Translations under genes and position numbers: made by a program | Shown: in pieces, positions 36,807 through 46,080 of the stretch | Position numbering within the stretch: the stretch's first letter is position 1 | Layout: the number at the start of each line of letters is the position of its first letter | Notes under the pieces: generated by a model | What the model was told of the DNA's origin: nothing | Seen by the model: only the letters and a program-made list of their open reading frames with translations | Databases searched by the model: none | Source: Psychrobacter sp. I-STPA10 | Lineage (GTDB): Bacteria > Pseudomonadota > Gammaproteobacteria > Pseudomonadales > Moraxellaceae | Direction of reading: 5' to 3' | Assembly (NCBI RefSeq): GCF_021012795.1 | Contig: NZ_VFYU01000024.1 | Location: forward strand, 50,711 to 114,710 | Length of the DNA: 64,000 nt

Positions 36807-38261
36807 ATGCTTACGCTAAAAAACCCTGATCTACTAAAATCTCAATGTCTGGTTGGTGAAGATGGCAATGGTTGGATAGATGCCGATGCCAGTATCACTG
36901 TAGTGAATCCATTTAATGCTGAAACGCTTGGGACTGTGCCAAGTTTGTCAAAACAGCAAGTCCAGCAAGCTGTGGCAACGGCGCATAAAGTGCAGCCTGA
37001 GTGGGCAGCAAAAACCGCTGCTGAGCGTGCACAATTGCTCAATAAATGGGCAGATTTGATTGATGAGAACAAAGAAGACTTGGCAGTGTTGATGACTGCT
37101 GAGCAAGGTAAACCAGTCAAAGAATCCCGGGGTGAGATTGGCTATGCCAATAGCTTTATCCGTTGGTTTGCCGAAGAGGGTAAGCGGGTGTATGGTGATG
37201 TTATTCCTGCTCCTAAAGCGTCGCAGCGTATTGTGGTGTTAAAGCAGCCTGTGGGTGTTTGTGCTGCCATTACCCCTTGGAATTTTCCTTCTGCGATGAT
37301 TACCCGTAAAGCTGCGCCTGCGCTAGCAGCGGGTTGTACTATGATTGTCAGACCTGCTTCTGAAACCCCTTTTTCTGCGCTGGCATTAGGTGAGCTTGCC
37401 ATTCAAGCAGGTATCCCTAAAGGGGTGCTACAGATTGTCACAGGTAAATCATCAGTGGTGGGTGACGTATTAACCCAAGATGAGCGCATCCATAAGCTAT
37501 CATTCACTGGCTCAACCGAAGTTGGTCGAATTTTGATGGCGCAGTGTGCTGAAACCATCAAAAAATTATCGCTTGAGCTGGGTGGCAATGCACCGTTTAT
37601 TGTCTTTGATGATGCCAATTTAGAAAAAGCAGCAGAGGGTTTGGTTGCTGCTAAATACCGTAATGCAGGACAGACCTGTGTCTGTGCCAACCGTATTTAT
37701 GTGCATGAGTCTGTAAAAGATGAATTTATGGATATTTATATACAAAAAGTCAAAGCACTTAGTGTTGGCGATGGTATGGAAGAGGCAACAGATATTGGAC
37801 CTTTAGTGAATGATAAAGCAGTCAAAAAAGTCAAAGCATTATTGCAAGATGCATTGGATAAAGGTGCGACACTGCGCCTAGGCGGCGATATAAATCCTGC
37901 TTCTGAATTGACTTTAAATCCAACCATCATTACCGATATTAGTGATGAGATGGATATTGCCAGTGAAGAAATATTTGGTCCAATCACTTCCGTATTTACC
38001 TTTACCAAAGAAGAGGAAGTCATCAAAAAAGCCAATGATACCATTTATGGATTGGCTGCTTATTTCTATACTGAAGATTTGGCACGCTCATGGCGAGTTT
38101 TTGAGGGCTTAGAGTACGGTATGGTAGGACAAAATACAGGCATCATCTCCACTGAGGTTGCACCATTTGGTGGTGTTAAGCAGTCTGGCTTTGGTCGAGA
38201 AGGCTCAAAATATGGCATTGAAGAATATGTGGTTATCAAATATTGGTGTCAGCAGCTTTGA
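36807..38261 (+). CDS. gabD: Succinate-semialdehyde dehydrogenase (GabD type)
   Basis: This NAD(P)-dependent aldehyde dehydrogenase oxidises succinate semialdehyde, or glutarate semialdehyde, to the dicarboxylate. Motifs are [21 protein letters not shown] (about 155), FTGSTEVGR (about 232), the catalytic-base region LELGGNAPF (about 257), and [11 protein letters not shown] with the nucleophile Cys (about 291). Length 484 is standard for GabD/DavD. It pairs with the aminotransferase 81 bp downstream. The sequence does not decide between C4 (GABA) and C5 (5-aminovalerate) substrates; the presence of gcdH in the window keeps the C5 route open. Confidence 0.9.
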   Translation: MLTLKNPDLLKSQCLVGEDGNGWIDADASITVVNPFNAETLGTVPSLSKQQVQQAVATAHKVQPEWAAKTAAERAQLLNKWADLIDENKEDLAVLMTAEQGKPVKESRGEIGYANSFIRWFAEEGKRVYGDVIPAPKASQRIVVLKQPVGVCAAITPWNFPSAMITRKAAPALAAGCTMIVRPASETPFSALALGELAIQAGIPKGVLQIVTGKSSVVGDVLTQDERIHKLSFTGSTEVGRILMAQCAETIKKLSLELGGNAPFIVFDDANLEKAAEGLVAAKYRNAGQTCVCANRIYVHESVKDEFMDIYIQKVKALSVGDGMEEATDIGPLVNDKAVKKVKALLQDALDKGATLRLGGDINPASELTLNPTIITDISDEMDIASEEIFGPITSVFTFTKEEEVIKKANDTIYGLAAYFYTEDLARSWRVFEGLEYGMVGQNTGIISTEVAPFGGVKQSGFGREGSKYGIEEYVVIKYWCQQL

Positions 38262-38342
38262 TTTTAATTTTTAAGTCGTTTCATTTAACAGACGATTTAA
38301 TAACCAATCCAAGATAAACCTCAAAAATTCAGGGAGATAAAT

Positions 38343-39626
38343 ATGTCATCCGTTAGCAATCAATCATTACTAGAGCGTCGTCTGGCTGTGTTACCCAAAG
38401 GACTTGGCGTGGCATTCCCTATTTTTGCTGAGCGTGCGCAAAATGCAGAATTATGGGATGTCGAAGGCAATCGCTATATTGATTTTATTGGTGGCATCTC
38501 AGTATTAAATACTGGACATACACATCCAAAGATTACCCAGCGTGTGCATGAGCAGATTGATAAGTTTTCACACACGGCTGCCCAAATCGTCAGTTATGAA
38601 AGCTATGTCGATCTGGCAGAAAAGCTGTGCGAAAAAGCACCGATCAGCGGTGATAAAAAAGCAGTGCTATTTACCACAGGGGCAGAAGCGGTAGAAAATG
38701 CCATTAAGATTGCACGTGCTAAAACAGGTCGTCATGGGGTGTTGTCGTTTGTGGGCGGTTGGCATGGTCGTACGCTAATGTGTATGGGGCTAACTGGGAA
38801 AATCACCCCTTACAAAAATCACTTTGGTCCGATGCCTGCGTCTATTTTTCATGCGCTATTCCCCGCACCTGAGCTAGGTGTTAGTGAGGAGGAAGCCTTA
38901 CGCAGCATTGATGCCATTTTTCAAGCATCGATTGATCCTAAAGATGTGGCAGCGATGATTATTGAACCCGTGCAAGGGGAGGGTGGTTTCCATCAAGTGA
39001 CACCTTCATTTGCCAAAGCATTGCGTCAGATTTGTGATGAACATGGCATCGTATTGGTGTTTGATGAAGTGCAAGCAGGCTTTGCACGTACAGGCACCCT
39101 ATTTGCTACCGAACAGCTTGGCGTTGAGCCAGACATCTTAACCAGTGCCAAAAGTTTGGCAGGTGGCTACCCAATATCGGCATTGATAGGACGTGCTGAT
39201 ATCATGGATGCGCCGCAACCTGGTGGTTTGGGTGGTACTTATTCTGGCAGTCCACTAGGCTGTGTGGCGGCATTGGCAGTGATGGAAGTCATTGAAGAAG
39301 AAAATTTGCTGGCACGCAGTAATGAGATTGGTGAAAAATTAGCTAACTTTTTAACTGGTTTGAATCAAAGCAACATTGCACATATACGTCATAAAGGTGC
39401 AATGTTGGCATTTGATTTGCTAGATGAGCAAGGCAATCCTGATGCCAGTGGCACAGCGGCATTAAAGCAAAAAGCATTTGAAAAAGGGCTACTGTTGGCA
39501 TCTTGTGGTCATCATGGCAATGCCATTCGAGTGATGGTACCACTAACTGTGAGCGATGAAGTGTTACAAGAAGCCTTTGATATTCTTAAAACCTGTATTC
39601 ATAATCCAAAATCAGGGGAGTTTTAA
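38343..39626 (+). CDS. gabT: 4-aminobutyrate aminotransferase (GabT type)
   Basis: A class III PLP aminotransferase that moves the amino group of GABA (or 5-aminovalerate) to 2-oxoglutarate. Visible are TTGAEAVENAIKIARAKTGR, HGRTLMCMGLTGK, IIEPVQGEGGF, VFDEVQAGFARTG and the PLP lysine in SAKSLAGGYPISA (about 270). Length (427) is typical. GGGAG precedes the start, and it forms an operon with gabD, ended by a strong terminator at 39877-39910. Confidence 0.92.
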   Translation: MSSVSNQSLLERRLAVLPKGLGVAFPIFAERAQNAELWDVEGNRYIDFIGGISVLNTGHTHPKITQRVHEQIDKFSHTAAQIVSYESYVDLAEKLCEKAPISGDKKAVLFTTGAEAVENAIKIARAKTGRHGVLSFVGGWHGRTLMCMGLTGKITPYKNHFGPMPASIFHALFPAPELGVSEEEALRSIDAIFQASIDPKDVAAMIIEPVQGEGGFHQVTPSFAKALRQICDEHGIVLVFDEVQAGFARTGTLFATEQLGVEPDILTSAKSLAGGYPISALIGRADIMDAPQPGGLGGTYSGSPLGCVAALAVMEVIEEENLLARSNEIGEKLANFLTGLNQSNIAHIRHKGAMLAFDLLDEQGNPDASGTAALKQKAFEKGLLLASCGHHGNAIRVMVPLTVSDEVLQEAFDILKTCIHNPKSGEF

Positions 39627-39876
39627 ACTAAAATTGCGTAATACAAGGCAAATTTGGGGGCGAATAGTCACTCTATTTAACCCAAAATTTAACGCCGTAG
39701 TACGTCTATTTTAGGCAAAAAGCCACCATTATGGGTTGTGAATACAGGTTCTTAAACAGGTATTGACACAATAACAGCGCAGACGATGTTTTTATGATGC
39801 AGTGGTGGATTGAGGTTGGATCATATTGGCAGGTAGCTAGTTTATTTTAACAGGTATCTGGGATGCTCTCTTATAG

Positions 39877-39910
39877 ACAGGCAGAAGCTTTGGTTTCTGC
39901 CTGTTTTTTT
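39877..39910 (+). terminator. Rho-independent terminator of gabDT
   Basis: A perfect 10-bp GC-rich stem (39877-39886 / 39895-39904) is followed by a run of at least seven T. It lies 250 bp after gabT; the DNA between holds nothing I can name. The rest of the gap to 40110 is AT-rich. Confidence 0.9.
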
Positions 39911-40110
39911 TGTGTTTGCTAGGGTTTTTATCCATGCAATTATAAATATGTCCTAATTTGTTCGGTGCTTGGCTATTCTTATATCGCCGTCTGTTACAAA
40001 AGCCGATACCATAATCTTTTATTAATAGTCTTTTACTAATAGTTTTTTGCTTACAAGTCGCTTATTTATCAGACCATCTTTTTATCCCATTATTGAGGGC
40101 AATTATTGCT

Positions 40111-41220
40111 ATGTCTTTGCTGCCAGAAAAGCCATTATCAAAACAACCACTATCAAAACAGTCATTATCAAAGCAAACAGTATTGAAAAAAACAGTATTG
40201 AAAAAAACAGTATTGAACAAAAGATCGTTAAAAAAACCAACGATACACGTTTATTTTGTGGTGTTAGAACATTCTGTGGCACTTGATCTGGCTGGTCCTG
40301 CTGAGGCATTACGTATTGCCAATCGTGTACTTGAAACACATGCTAAACCAAAGCAGTTTGTGATACATCATGTGGGCTTTGCCGAGTCAGTGACTCTCTC
40401 GACAGGGATGATCATGGCGCAATTAGAGCCGATGCCAAGTATCACAGAAATACAACCCCCTGCTTGGGTGGTTATTTTGGGGCAAGAGGGCATTGAGCAG
40501 CTCAATCCGCATCTGCCACAAAATGAGCAGTTAATAGCGTGGCTGGCTGAGCTGCCAATTAAAAAACAGCACCTTGAATTAATTACCGTCTGTGCCAGTA
40601 GTTTATTGGGTTATGCAGGACGCTTAAAAAATCGCAAAGTGACGACCCATTATCGTGACCTTGAGACATTAATAACTATCGAGCCTGATTGTTTGGTACA
40701 GCAAGATTGCGTGTTTGTAGAAGATGGGGCAATGACCAGTAGCGCAGGTGTAACCACGGGCATTGATTTAATGGTGCATAAAATTGCTCAAGTATGTGGT
40801 GAAGTGGTGGCAAGCGAGGTAGCACAGTGGCTGGTTATGCCGCAGCGTCGCAGTGCCCAACATCCGCAGTTTTCTGGATTATTGACCCATCGCAATCACT
40901 TACAACCTGCTTTGCATCGTGCCCAAACCGCCATTGCCCTTGATCCTAAAGTAGGATGGACATTACAAAGTTTGGCGACTGTAGCGCACACATCCCCCAG
41001 ACATTTGTCCCGATTATTCAAACAATATACCAGTATTTCTGCCATGCAATATGTCACCTTAGTACGTTTGAGTCTGGCAAAGTCGGCATTATCGGCAGGT
41101 ATGAGCGTCACCGAAGCAGCAGAGGAAGCAGGGTTTCGCTCAGATGCACAGTTAAGACGAGCATGGCATCAATTTGAAGAGCAGGGCACCCCCTCACAAT
41201 TTCGGCAGCAAGCATTATGA
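40111..41220 (+). CDS. GlxA-type AraC-family regulator (DJ-1/PfpI + HTH)
   Basis: The N-terminal DJ-1/PfpI-like domain (from about 45: VYFVVLEHSVALDLAGPAEALR, TVCASSLLGYAG) carries a Cys-containing nucleophile-elbow-like motif without evident catalysis. The C-terminal AraC helix-turn-helix pair spans about 270-365 (LQSLATVAHTSPRHLSRLFKQYTSISAMQYV ... VTEAAEEAGFRSDAQLRRAW, in two segments). Relatives control amine or amino-acid metabolism. GAGGG lies about ten bases before the ATG at 40111; a TTG at 40093 is less likely. The first 40 residues are a Lys/Leu/Ser low-complexity run encoded by short tandem DNA repeats. It overlaps the EamA gene by 4 bp. Confidence 0.88.
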   Translation: MSLLPEKPLSKQPLSKQSLSKQTVLKKTVLKKTVLNKRSLKKPTIHVYFVVLEHSVALDLAGPAEALRIANRVLETHAKPKQFVIHHVGFAESVTLSTGMIMAQLEPMPSITEIQPPAWVVILGQEGIEQLNPHLPQNEQLIAWLAELPIKKQHLELITVCASSLLGYAGRLKNRKVTTHYRDLETLITIEPDCLVQQDCVFVEDGAMTSSAGVTTGIDLMVHKIAQVCGEVVASEVAQWLVMPQRRSAQHPQFSGLLTHRNHLQPALHRAQTAIALDPKVGWTLQSLATVAHTSPRHLSRLFKQYTSISAMQYVTLVRLSLAKSALSAGMSVTEAAEEAGFRSDAQLRRAWHQFEEQGTPSQFRQQAL

Positions 41221-42170
41221 CAGCCAAACATATTTTACTTGCTGTTATCGTGACGATTATTTGGGGCGTCAATTTTACGTTTATCGCTTGGGGTTTACAG
41301 AGTTTTCCGCCATTGATGTTGACTGCGCTGCGTTTCTTTTTTACCGCCATACCGCTGATTTTCTTTATCAAGCGTCCTGTGTTTAGTCGTATTTTCTTTA
41401 TCTATGCCATTGGTACGTTTGTGATTCAATACGCTTTTGTATTCACCGCCATGTACTTAGGTGCATCGGCAGGTCTGAGTGCCTTATTATTGCAAATGCA
41501 GATTTTTATTACGGTTTTGTTGGCTTATTTGCTATTGGGAGAGTCGCTTAATCGTTGGCAAATTTGCGGTATGGCAATTGGCATATTAGGGCTGGCTGTG
41601 ATTGGTAATCATTTGGGTGGAGATATGCCCGTGATGGGATTTATTTGTATTATCATCGCAGCGATAGGATGGAGCTTTGGTAACATCTCATCAAAGCAGG
41701 CATCAAAGCAGGCATCAAAGCAGGTCTCACGACAGAACGCTAAGCAAGCATCAGTACAAACGCAAGGTACGTCGGCATTATCACTTGCATTATCGCTGGT
41801 AGTGTGGGGAGGATTGATTGCCTGTGTGTTAATGACACTGGTATCTTTGCTATTTGAACATTCAGCGTGGCAATTAGCCACCTTTACCAATGCGTCACTA
41901 ACCTCGTGGTTATCGCTTGGATTTATTGTCTATGTATCAACGCTGATTGGGTTTGGATTATGGGCGTATTTGCTTCGTCAAAATCCAGCCTCTAAAGTCA
42001 CCCCATTCGCGCTACTTGTGCCGATATTTGCTATGACAACCTCAGTAATATTGACCAAAGAAGTATTGATGTGGTGGAAAATATTGGCAATGGTGCTTAT
42101 TTTATCGGGGCTGTTGTTGAGTTTATATAAGCCACGATATAAGCCACATGTTAAGCAGCCGCATTTATAA
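41217..42170 (+). CDS. EamA/DMT-superfamily transporter
   Basis: A ten-helix inner-membrane exporter of the drug/metabolite family with two EamA halves, beginning VTIIWGVNFTFIAWGLQSFPP, with GASAGLSALLLQMQIFITVLLAYLLLGE in the first half and the matching loop in the second. Members often export amino acids or purines. Between the halves is a Gln/Ser/Ala/Lys repeat (SSKQASKQASKQVSRQ, about 160-180) from tandem 12-bp units. ATGA overlap with the GlxA-type regulator shows the two are co-translated, so the regulator probably controls its own exporter. Confidence 0.9.
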   Translation: MTAKHILLAVIVTIIWGVNFTFIAWGLQSFPPLMLTALRFFFTAIPLIFFIKRPVFSRIFFIYAIGTFVIQYAFVFTAMYLGASAGLSALLLQMQIFITVLLAYLLLGESLNRWQICGMAIGILGLAVIGNHLGGDMPVMGFICIIIAAIGWSFGNISSKQASKQASKQVSRQNAKQASVQTQGTSALSLALSLVVWGGLIACVLMTLVSLLFEHSAWQLATFTNASLTSWLSLGFIVYVSTLIGFGLWAYLLRQNPASKVTPFALLVPIFAMTTSVILTKEVLMWWKILAMVLILSGLLLSLYKPRYKPHVKQPHL

Positions 42171-42302
42171 GTCAAAAAATATAAGTCAAAAAAAGCAGCT
42201 TTGAGGAATAAAATGGCACACTGCAAAGTAAGCTGTGCTTCTGATATGGTTGGTAAGACCGTGTCTCTTAGTTTGCATTTCAGCAAAGATAGTGAATGGT
42301 GG

Positions 42303-42358
42303 TAGTGTCATTCCCATTCCCATTTATTGTTTAGAAGGTAAGGGAATGACACTATTTT
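42303..42358. terminator. Long perfect hairpin between convergent genes
   Basis: A perfect 13-bp inverted repeat (42303-42315 / 42342-42354) with a 26-base loop, followed by TTTTG on the plus strand. It lies between the converging EamA and TonB receptor genes and may stop both, though the loop is long for a terminator. Alternatively it is a small palindromic repeat element. Confidence 0.5.
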
Positions 42359-42413
42359 GACAACTTAAATTTGACAACTCAAGTTTTAAAGCGTGAGTTT
42401 ATGGACTAATCGC

Positions 42414-42512
42414 TATAGTTTGCCTACTATAAATCCACCACGGTGTCTCGCTAGATGGGTGTACTATCTGCACTCGGTTGCCTTGTGGTGAAATTATATT
42501 AGATTGACTATA
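42414..42512. mobile_element. 99-bp MITE-like repeat, copy C
   Basis: Third copy of the 99-bp element, ends TATAGTT and GACTATA. It lies 12 bp past the stop of the TonB receptor gene at 42525. Confidence 0.85.
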
Positions 42513-42524
42513 TGAGCAGAAAAA

Positions 42525-44597
42525 TTAAAACTGATAACTTAATGAAGCTTTGACATTGCGCCCCATTTCATAATCGGTTAAAGAATATTTACCACGCTCA
42601 GGTGTTTCTCTATCGCCCAATGTACGAGAGGCGTGGCTGGCATAGGTCTCATCAAATAGGTTATACACACCTAAGTTTGCTGTTAACCCAGCAATGGCTT
42701 GTGGCTGATAACTCATATAAACATCATGAGTATTATAAGCAGGCTTTTTAGGATCATTACCATCCGTATTTGGTGTTAATGAAGACACAAAGGTGCTGCG
42801 CCAGCCTAATTGCCATTCATCAGTGGGTTGATAGGTGGCATTGACCATGTATTTATCACCTGTATCTCGAGCGAGGTTATAGCCTGTCTCTGCTCCTTTA
42901 CTTCTAGCTCGGGCATAACTTAAGCCCACACTGTAGTTATCACCTCGATAATCAGCCGATATCTCGCCACCTTTGATGTCAAACTCTTCGCTGCTATTGA
43001 TTGAACCACGACATTTGCCGTCTTTTATCGGTTGTCCTGTTTGACAGTCAAGCCCTGATGTACTCTCAATCATATCTTTTAAGTTGGTGATAAAATATTT
43101 TGCGCTTAGACGTAAGTTATCGCCACTGGTATTAATATTGGGCAGACTGGCAGTAAAGCCAATTTCTTTATTATCACCTGTTTCAGGTTTTAGATCTTTG
43201 GTGATATAGGTATCATCTCCGCCACGATTGCGAATGACTTCGTTTAAGTTAGGGCCGTTAAAGAGTTGAGTATAGCTGGCAAAAAGATAGCTGTTGGGCA
43301 TGATTTCATAGCTGGCAGCCAAGGCACCCACAACATGATTATAGGTTTTGCCATCAGCAACATCTTTTGGTGCTTTATAATTGTCATAACGAATCCCCGG
43401 CGTTAGGCTAAACTTGCCAGACTGCCATTGGTCTTCAATATAAACAGAAGTATTGGTCGCCTCATCGCTGCCACCTACAGGTGCTTTGGTTCTACGGTCT
43501 GTACCTTGGTAGTCGGAAGTCTTGGTGTAATGCTCAGCACCAACGATGAATCTATGCTCACCTATGCTACTGTCTTTATCACCAATACGGCTGGTATTTT
43601 GTACTTTACCACCTTTAGTGGTGACCTTGGCATCAAATGCACCTTCATTACGCAGAATCTGGGTCTCAGATTGATATGCATTGGCTTCTAAATTTAGCAG
43701 TGGATTATAAGGTGTATAGCGATAACCTAGGGTATAAGTATCACGGTTCATCTCTTGTGGCACAACAGGGTTAAAACCATCTGCTGCTGTCATTGGAAAG
43801 TCAGGGCGAATAGGGTAATCGCCTTTATTTTGGGTGCGACCAAAACTAGCACTAACATGATGCTCTGGAGTTAAGTATGCGCCACCTTTGACCAAGATAC
43901 TCTCAGTATTGCTATCTTGGGTTTGAATCTCACGTCCATCACCATCCTTGCCCGCATCCGCTGAACGCTTACTATAATAAGCAAGTAAGTCTATATTAGT
44001 AGTAGGCATTGCATACACAGCAGCGGAAGCCAGTCGTTCATTGTTATTGCTGCCATAGCCAACTTTTGCCTTTGCCCCAATTTTCTGATTTGGTTTGAGT
44101 AAGTCTACCGCATCAACAGTCTTAAATGCTACACCACCACCAAGCGCGTCGTTGCCTAGTGTTACTGAGTTATTACCAACTGAGACTTCTGCTTCTTTTA
44201 ATAGCTCAGGATCAATAACTAAGTTACCCATGTGGTGGAATAAATAGCCTTCTTGACGCGCGCCATCAACGGTCACTTTTAAGTTAGTATCATCCAAACC
44301 ACGAATCTGTACCCGCTGATTGACCGCAGACGTACCTCCAACTGAAACATTCGGCACAACTTCTAAGAAATCACTTAGATGTGCAGCTTGCTGGGCAGGC
44401 GTGTACTCATCAACATATATCGCATCTGTTTGTGCACGCTCATTGATTGACTGATTAGCAGTGACAGTAATGGTCTGAACAGTGGTATAAGGCATGTTTT
44501 CTGCCTGTGCCAACTGAGAAAAACTAACAACAGCCATACTGATAGTCAAAATAGACAAACGGCTAGGTATGGCTGAAGAGGCATTAAAATTACGCAT
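42525..44597 (-). CDS. TonB-dependent outer-membrane receptor (haem or siderophore)
   Basis: A 690-residue protein with a signal peptide (about 1-32, ending AQAE), a TonB box-like TVTAN, a plug domain (VDEYTPAQQAAHLSDFLEVVPNVSVGG, QIRGLDD, TVDGARQEGYLFHH, GNDALGGGVAFKT) and a beta-barrel ending in aromatic LSYQF, the outer-membrane targeting signature. RYDNYKAP and FNGPNLNEVIRNRGG in the barrel recall haem/haemoglobin-type receptors, but the ligand cannot be fixed from sequence. A Fur-like box lies 95-115 bp upstream. Confidence 0.88.
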   Translation of the reverse strand: MRNFNASSAIPSRLSILTISMAVVSFSQLAQAENMPYTTVQTITVTANQSINERAQTDAIYVDEYTPAQQAAHLSDFLEVVPNVSVGGTSAVNQRVQIRGLDDTNLKVTVDGARQEGYLFHHMGNLVIDPELLKEAEVSVGNNSVTLGNDALGGGVAFKTVDAVDLLKPNQKIGAKAKVGYGSNNNERLASAAVYAMPTTNIDLLAYYSKRSADAGKDGDGREIQTQDSNTESILVKGGAYLTPEHHVSASFGRTQNKGDYPIRPDFPMTAADGFNPVVPQEMNRDTYTLGYRYTPYNPLLNLEANAYQSETQILRNEGAFDAKVTTKGGKVQNTSRIGDKDSSIGEHRFIVGAEHYTKTSDYQGTDRRTKAPVGGSDEATNTSVYIEDQWQSGKFSLTPGIRYDNYKAPKDVADGKTYNHVVGALAASYEIMPNSYLFASYTQLFNGPNLNEVIRNRGGDDTYITKDLKPETGDNKEIGFTASLPNINTSGDNLRLSAKYFITNLKDMIESTSGLDCQTGQPIKDGKCRGSINSSEEFDIKGGEISADYRGDNYSVGLSYARARSKGAETGYNLARDTGDKYMVNATYQPTDEWQLGWRSTFVSSLTPNTDGNDPKKPAYNTHDVYMSYQPQAIAGLTANLGVYNLFDETYASHASRTLGDRETPERGKYSLTDYEMGRNVKASLSYQF

Positions 44598-44691
44598 ATA
44601 AACTCACTCATTTTTTCTAAAATAGAAGTTTTAAAATAAACCAGATATAACAACTAATTATTAGGTTATATTAAAGATAAAATTAATGATA

Positions 44692-44711
44692 GAAATAATA
44701 ATTATCATTTC
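44692..44711 (-). promoter_or_regulatory. Fur box upstream of the TonB receptor
   Basis: GAAATAATAATTATCATTTC is a 20-bp near-perfect palindrome (one pair mismatched) with the AT-rich hexamer layout of Fur sites. It fits iron repression of the receptor that starts at 44597. Confidence 0.7.
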
Positions 44712-44997
44712 AATTACGAATTATAATAATAGCGTAATATTAATGAATTGGCAATCAACTTATTGATTTTAATAACTAAATTTAAGTTCATTTAATATAT
44801 ATAGTATTCAAAAAATAAAATATTCATAAGATGACAGTTTTGTGAAACATAATCATATTGGCTGACTTTTTTTTATAAAATGGCCGTGTAAAAAGAAGCT
44901 GACAGCATGAAATAACATCACAATGTGATTCATGATAAAAATTGAATAAGACGCAAACGCTTATCCTAACTGTGTTACAAAAGTTTTCCCCATTATC

Positions 44998-45227
44998 TGT
45001 GGATAACCCTGTGGATAACTTGATACTTGACACGGTCATAGTCTTGATTTGTATACATTTGCGTAAAATTGATTAAAAAATATACAATTTTTTTATTCTT
45101 TAAAATCAATAACTTATGTTACGTTGTATGCAATACGAATAAATTTTATAAATAAATGCAAAAACTTTATGGCAAGATATATGTTTCACAGATAGACAGA
45201 TAAAAAAATAAAAGTGTCTGTGGATAA
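44998..45227. other. Cluster of three perfect DnaA boxes in AT-rich DNA
   Basis: The 9-mer TTATCCACA occurs three times on the minus strand: 44998-45006, 45010-45018 (three bases between) and 45219-45227. The DNA between is very AT-rich (45060-45180 almost without G or C), and TTATCC at about 44961 is a partial box. This is like a replication-origin or DnaA-titration site. No dnaA, dnaN or gidA gene is nearby. The 711-bp gap 44598-45309 carries no gene. Confidence 0.5.
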
Positions 45228-45309
45228 CTCACTATTTACTTGACTTTTGAGCGTTTTATTTCCCACCTATGGCGACTTTGATGATTGAGAGTTAATACTA
45301 AAGGTTGAT

Positions 45310-46068
45310 TTATAAATCATCGACAATAATTGGTCTGCCTTGATGGTGTAACACCGCTACCTTAACCCCAAACAAATCTTGGATACGCTCAGGGGTGATT
45401 AGCTCACTTGGCGCACCATGAGCGACAATTTCTCCTGACCGCATCATCACAATATGGTCGGCATAACAAGCAGCATGGTTGATGTCATGCAGCACGGTAA
45501 TGACAGTTTTGCCATCACGGTCTACCAAAGTGCGAAACTGTCGCATCATCTGTGAGGCATGATACATATCTAAGTTGTTCAGTGGTTCATCAAGCAGTAG
45601 ATAGGGCGTATCTTGACAGACGACCATGGCGATAAGTACCCGCTGCTGTTGTCCGCCTGAAAGCGTAGATAAAAATCGAGATGCCATCTTAGTTAGCTCA
45701 AAGTCTGCCATGACTTGATCAACGATGGCAATATCATCTGCTCGAGGTTGCCCTTGATGATGGGGATAGCGTCCAAACATCAGTAGCTCTTTGACTCGCA
45801 GCCGTCCTTGAATATGGTTTCTTTGTGACAGCATGGATACCACTTTAGCAAGGGCTTTGCTACTGCTTTGGCTGATGTTGTGCTCACCAAAGTAGATATT
45901 GCCTTGTGCTAAGGGCTGCAAGCGTGCCATTAATGAAAATAAGGTGGATTTGCCTGCACCATTTGGCCCGACCAGTGCAATCAGTTTTTGGGTGGGCAAC
46001 TCAATATCAATGTCTTTTAAAATGTGTTGTTGCCCAATATGATGGTTGAGTTTTGCAATTCTTATCAT
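45310..46068 (-). CDS. Siderophore ABC transporter ATPase
   Basis: A 252-residue ATPase of the FepC/FhuC type that drives periplasmic siderophore import. Walker A is GPNGAGKST (about 34), the signature LSGGQQQRV (about 137) and Walker B YLLLDEPLNNLD (about 158), with the switch HD in VLHDINHA. It is the last gene in the four-gene importer, 12 bp after the second permease, and the sequence PTQKLIALVG and MLSQRNHIQG match the FatE/YclP/CeuD branch. Confidence 0.93.
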   Translation of the reverse strand: MIRIAKLNHHIGQQHILKDIDIELPTQKLIALVGPNGAGKSTLFSLMARLQPLAQGNIYFGEHNISQSSSKALAKVVSMLSQRNHIQGRLRVKELLMFGRYPHHQGQPRADDIAIVDQVMADFELTKMASRFLSTLSGGQQQRVLIAMVVCQDTPYLLLDEPLNNLDMYHASQMMRQFRTLVDRDGKTVITVLHDINHAACYADHIVMMRSGEIVAHGAPSELITPERIQDLFGVKVAVLHHQGRPIIVDDL

Positions 46069-46080
46069 ACAAAAGCTTCC

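Noticed and set aside
44824..45039. 71-codon minus-strand frame in the DnaA box region
   Set aside because: Very AT-rich, no ribosome binding site and covers the DnaA boxes.
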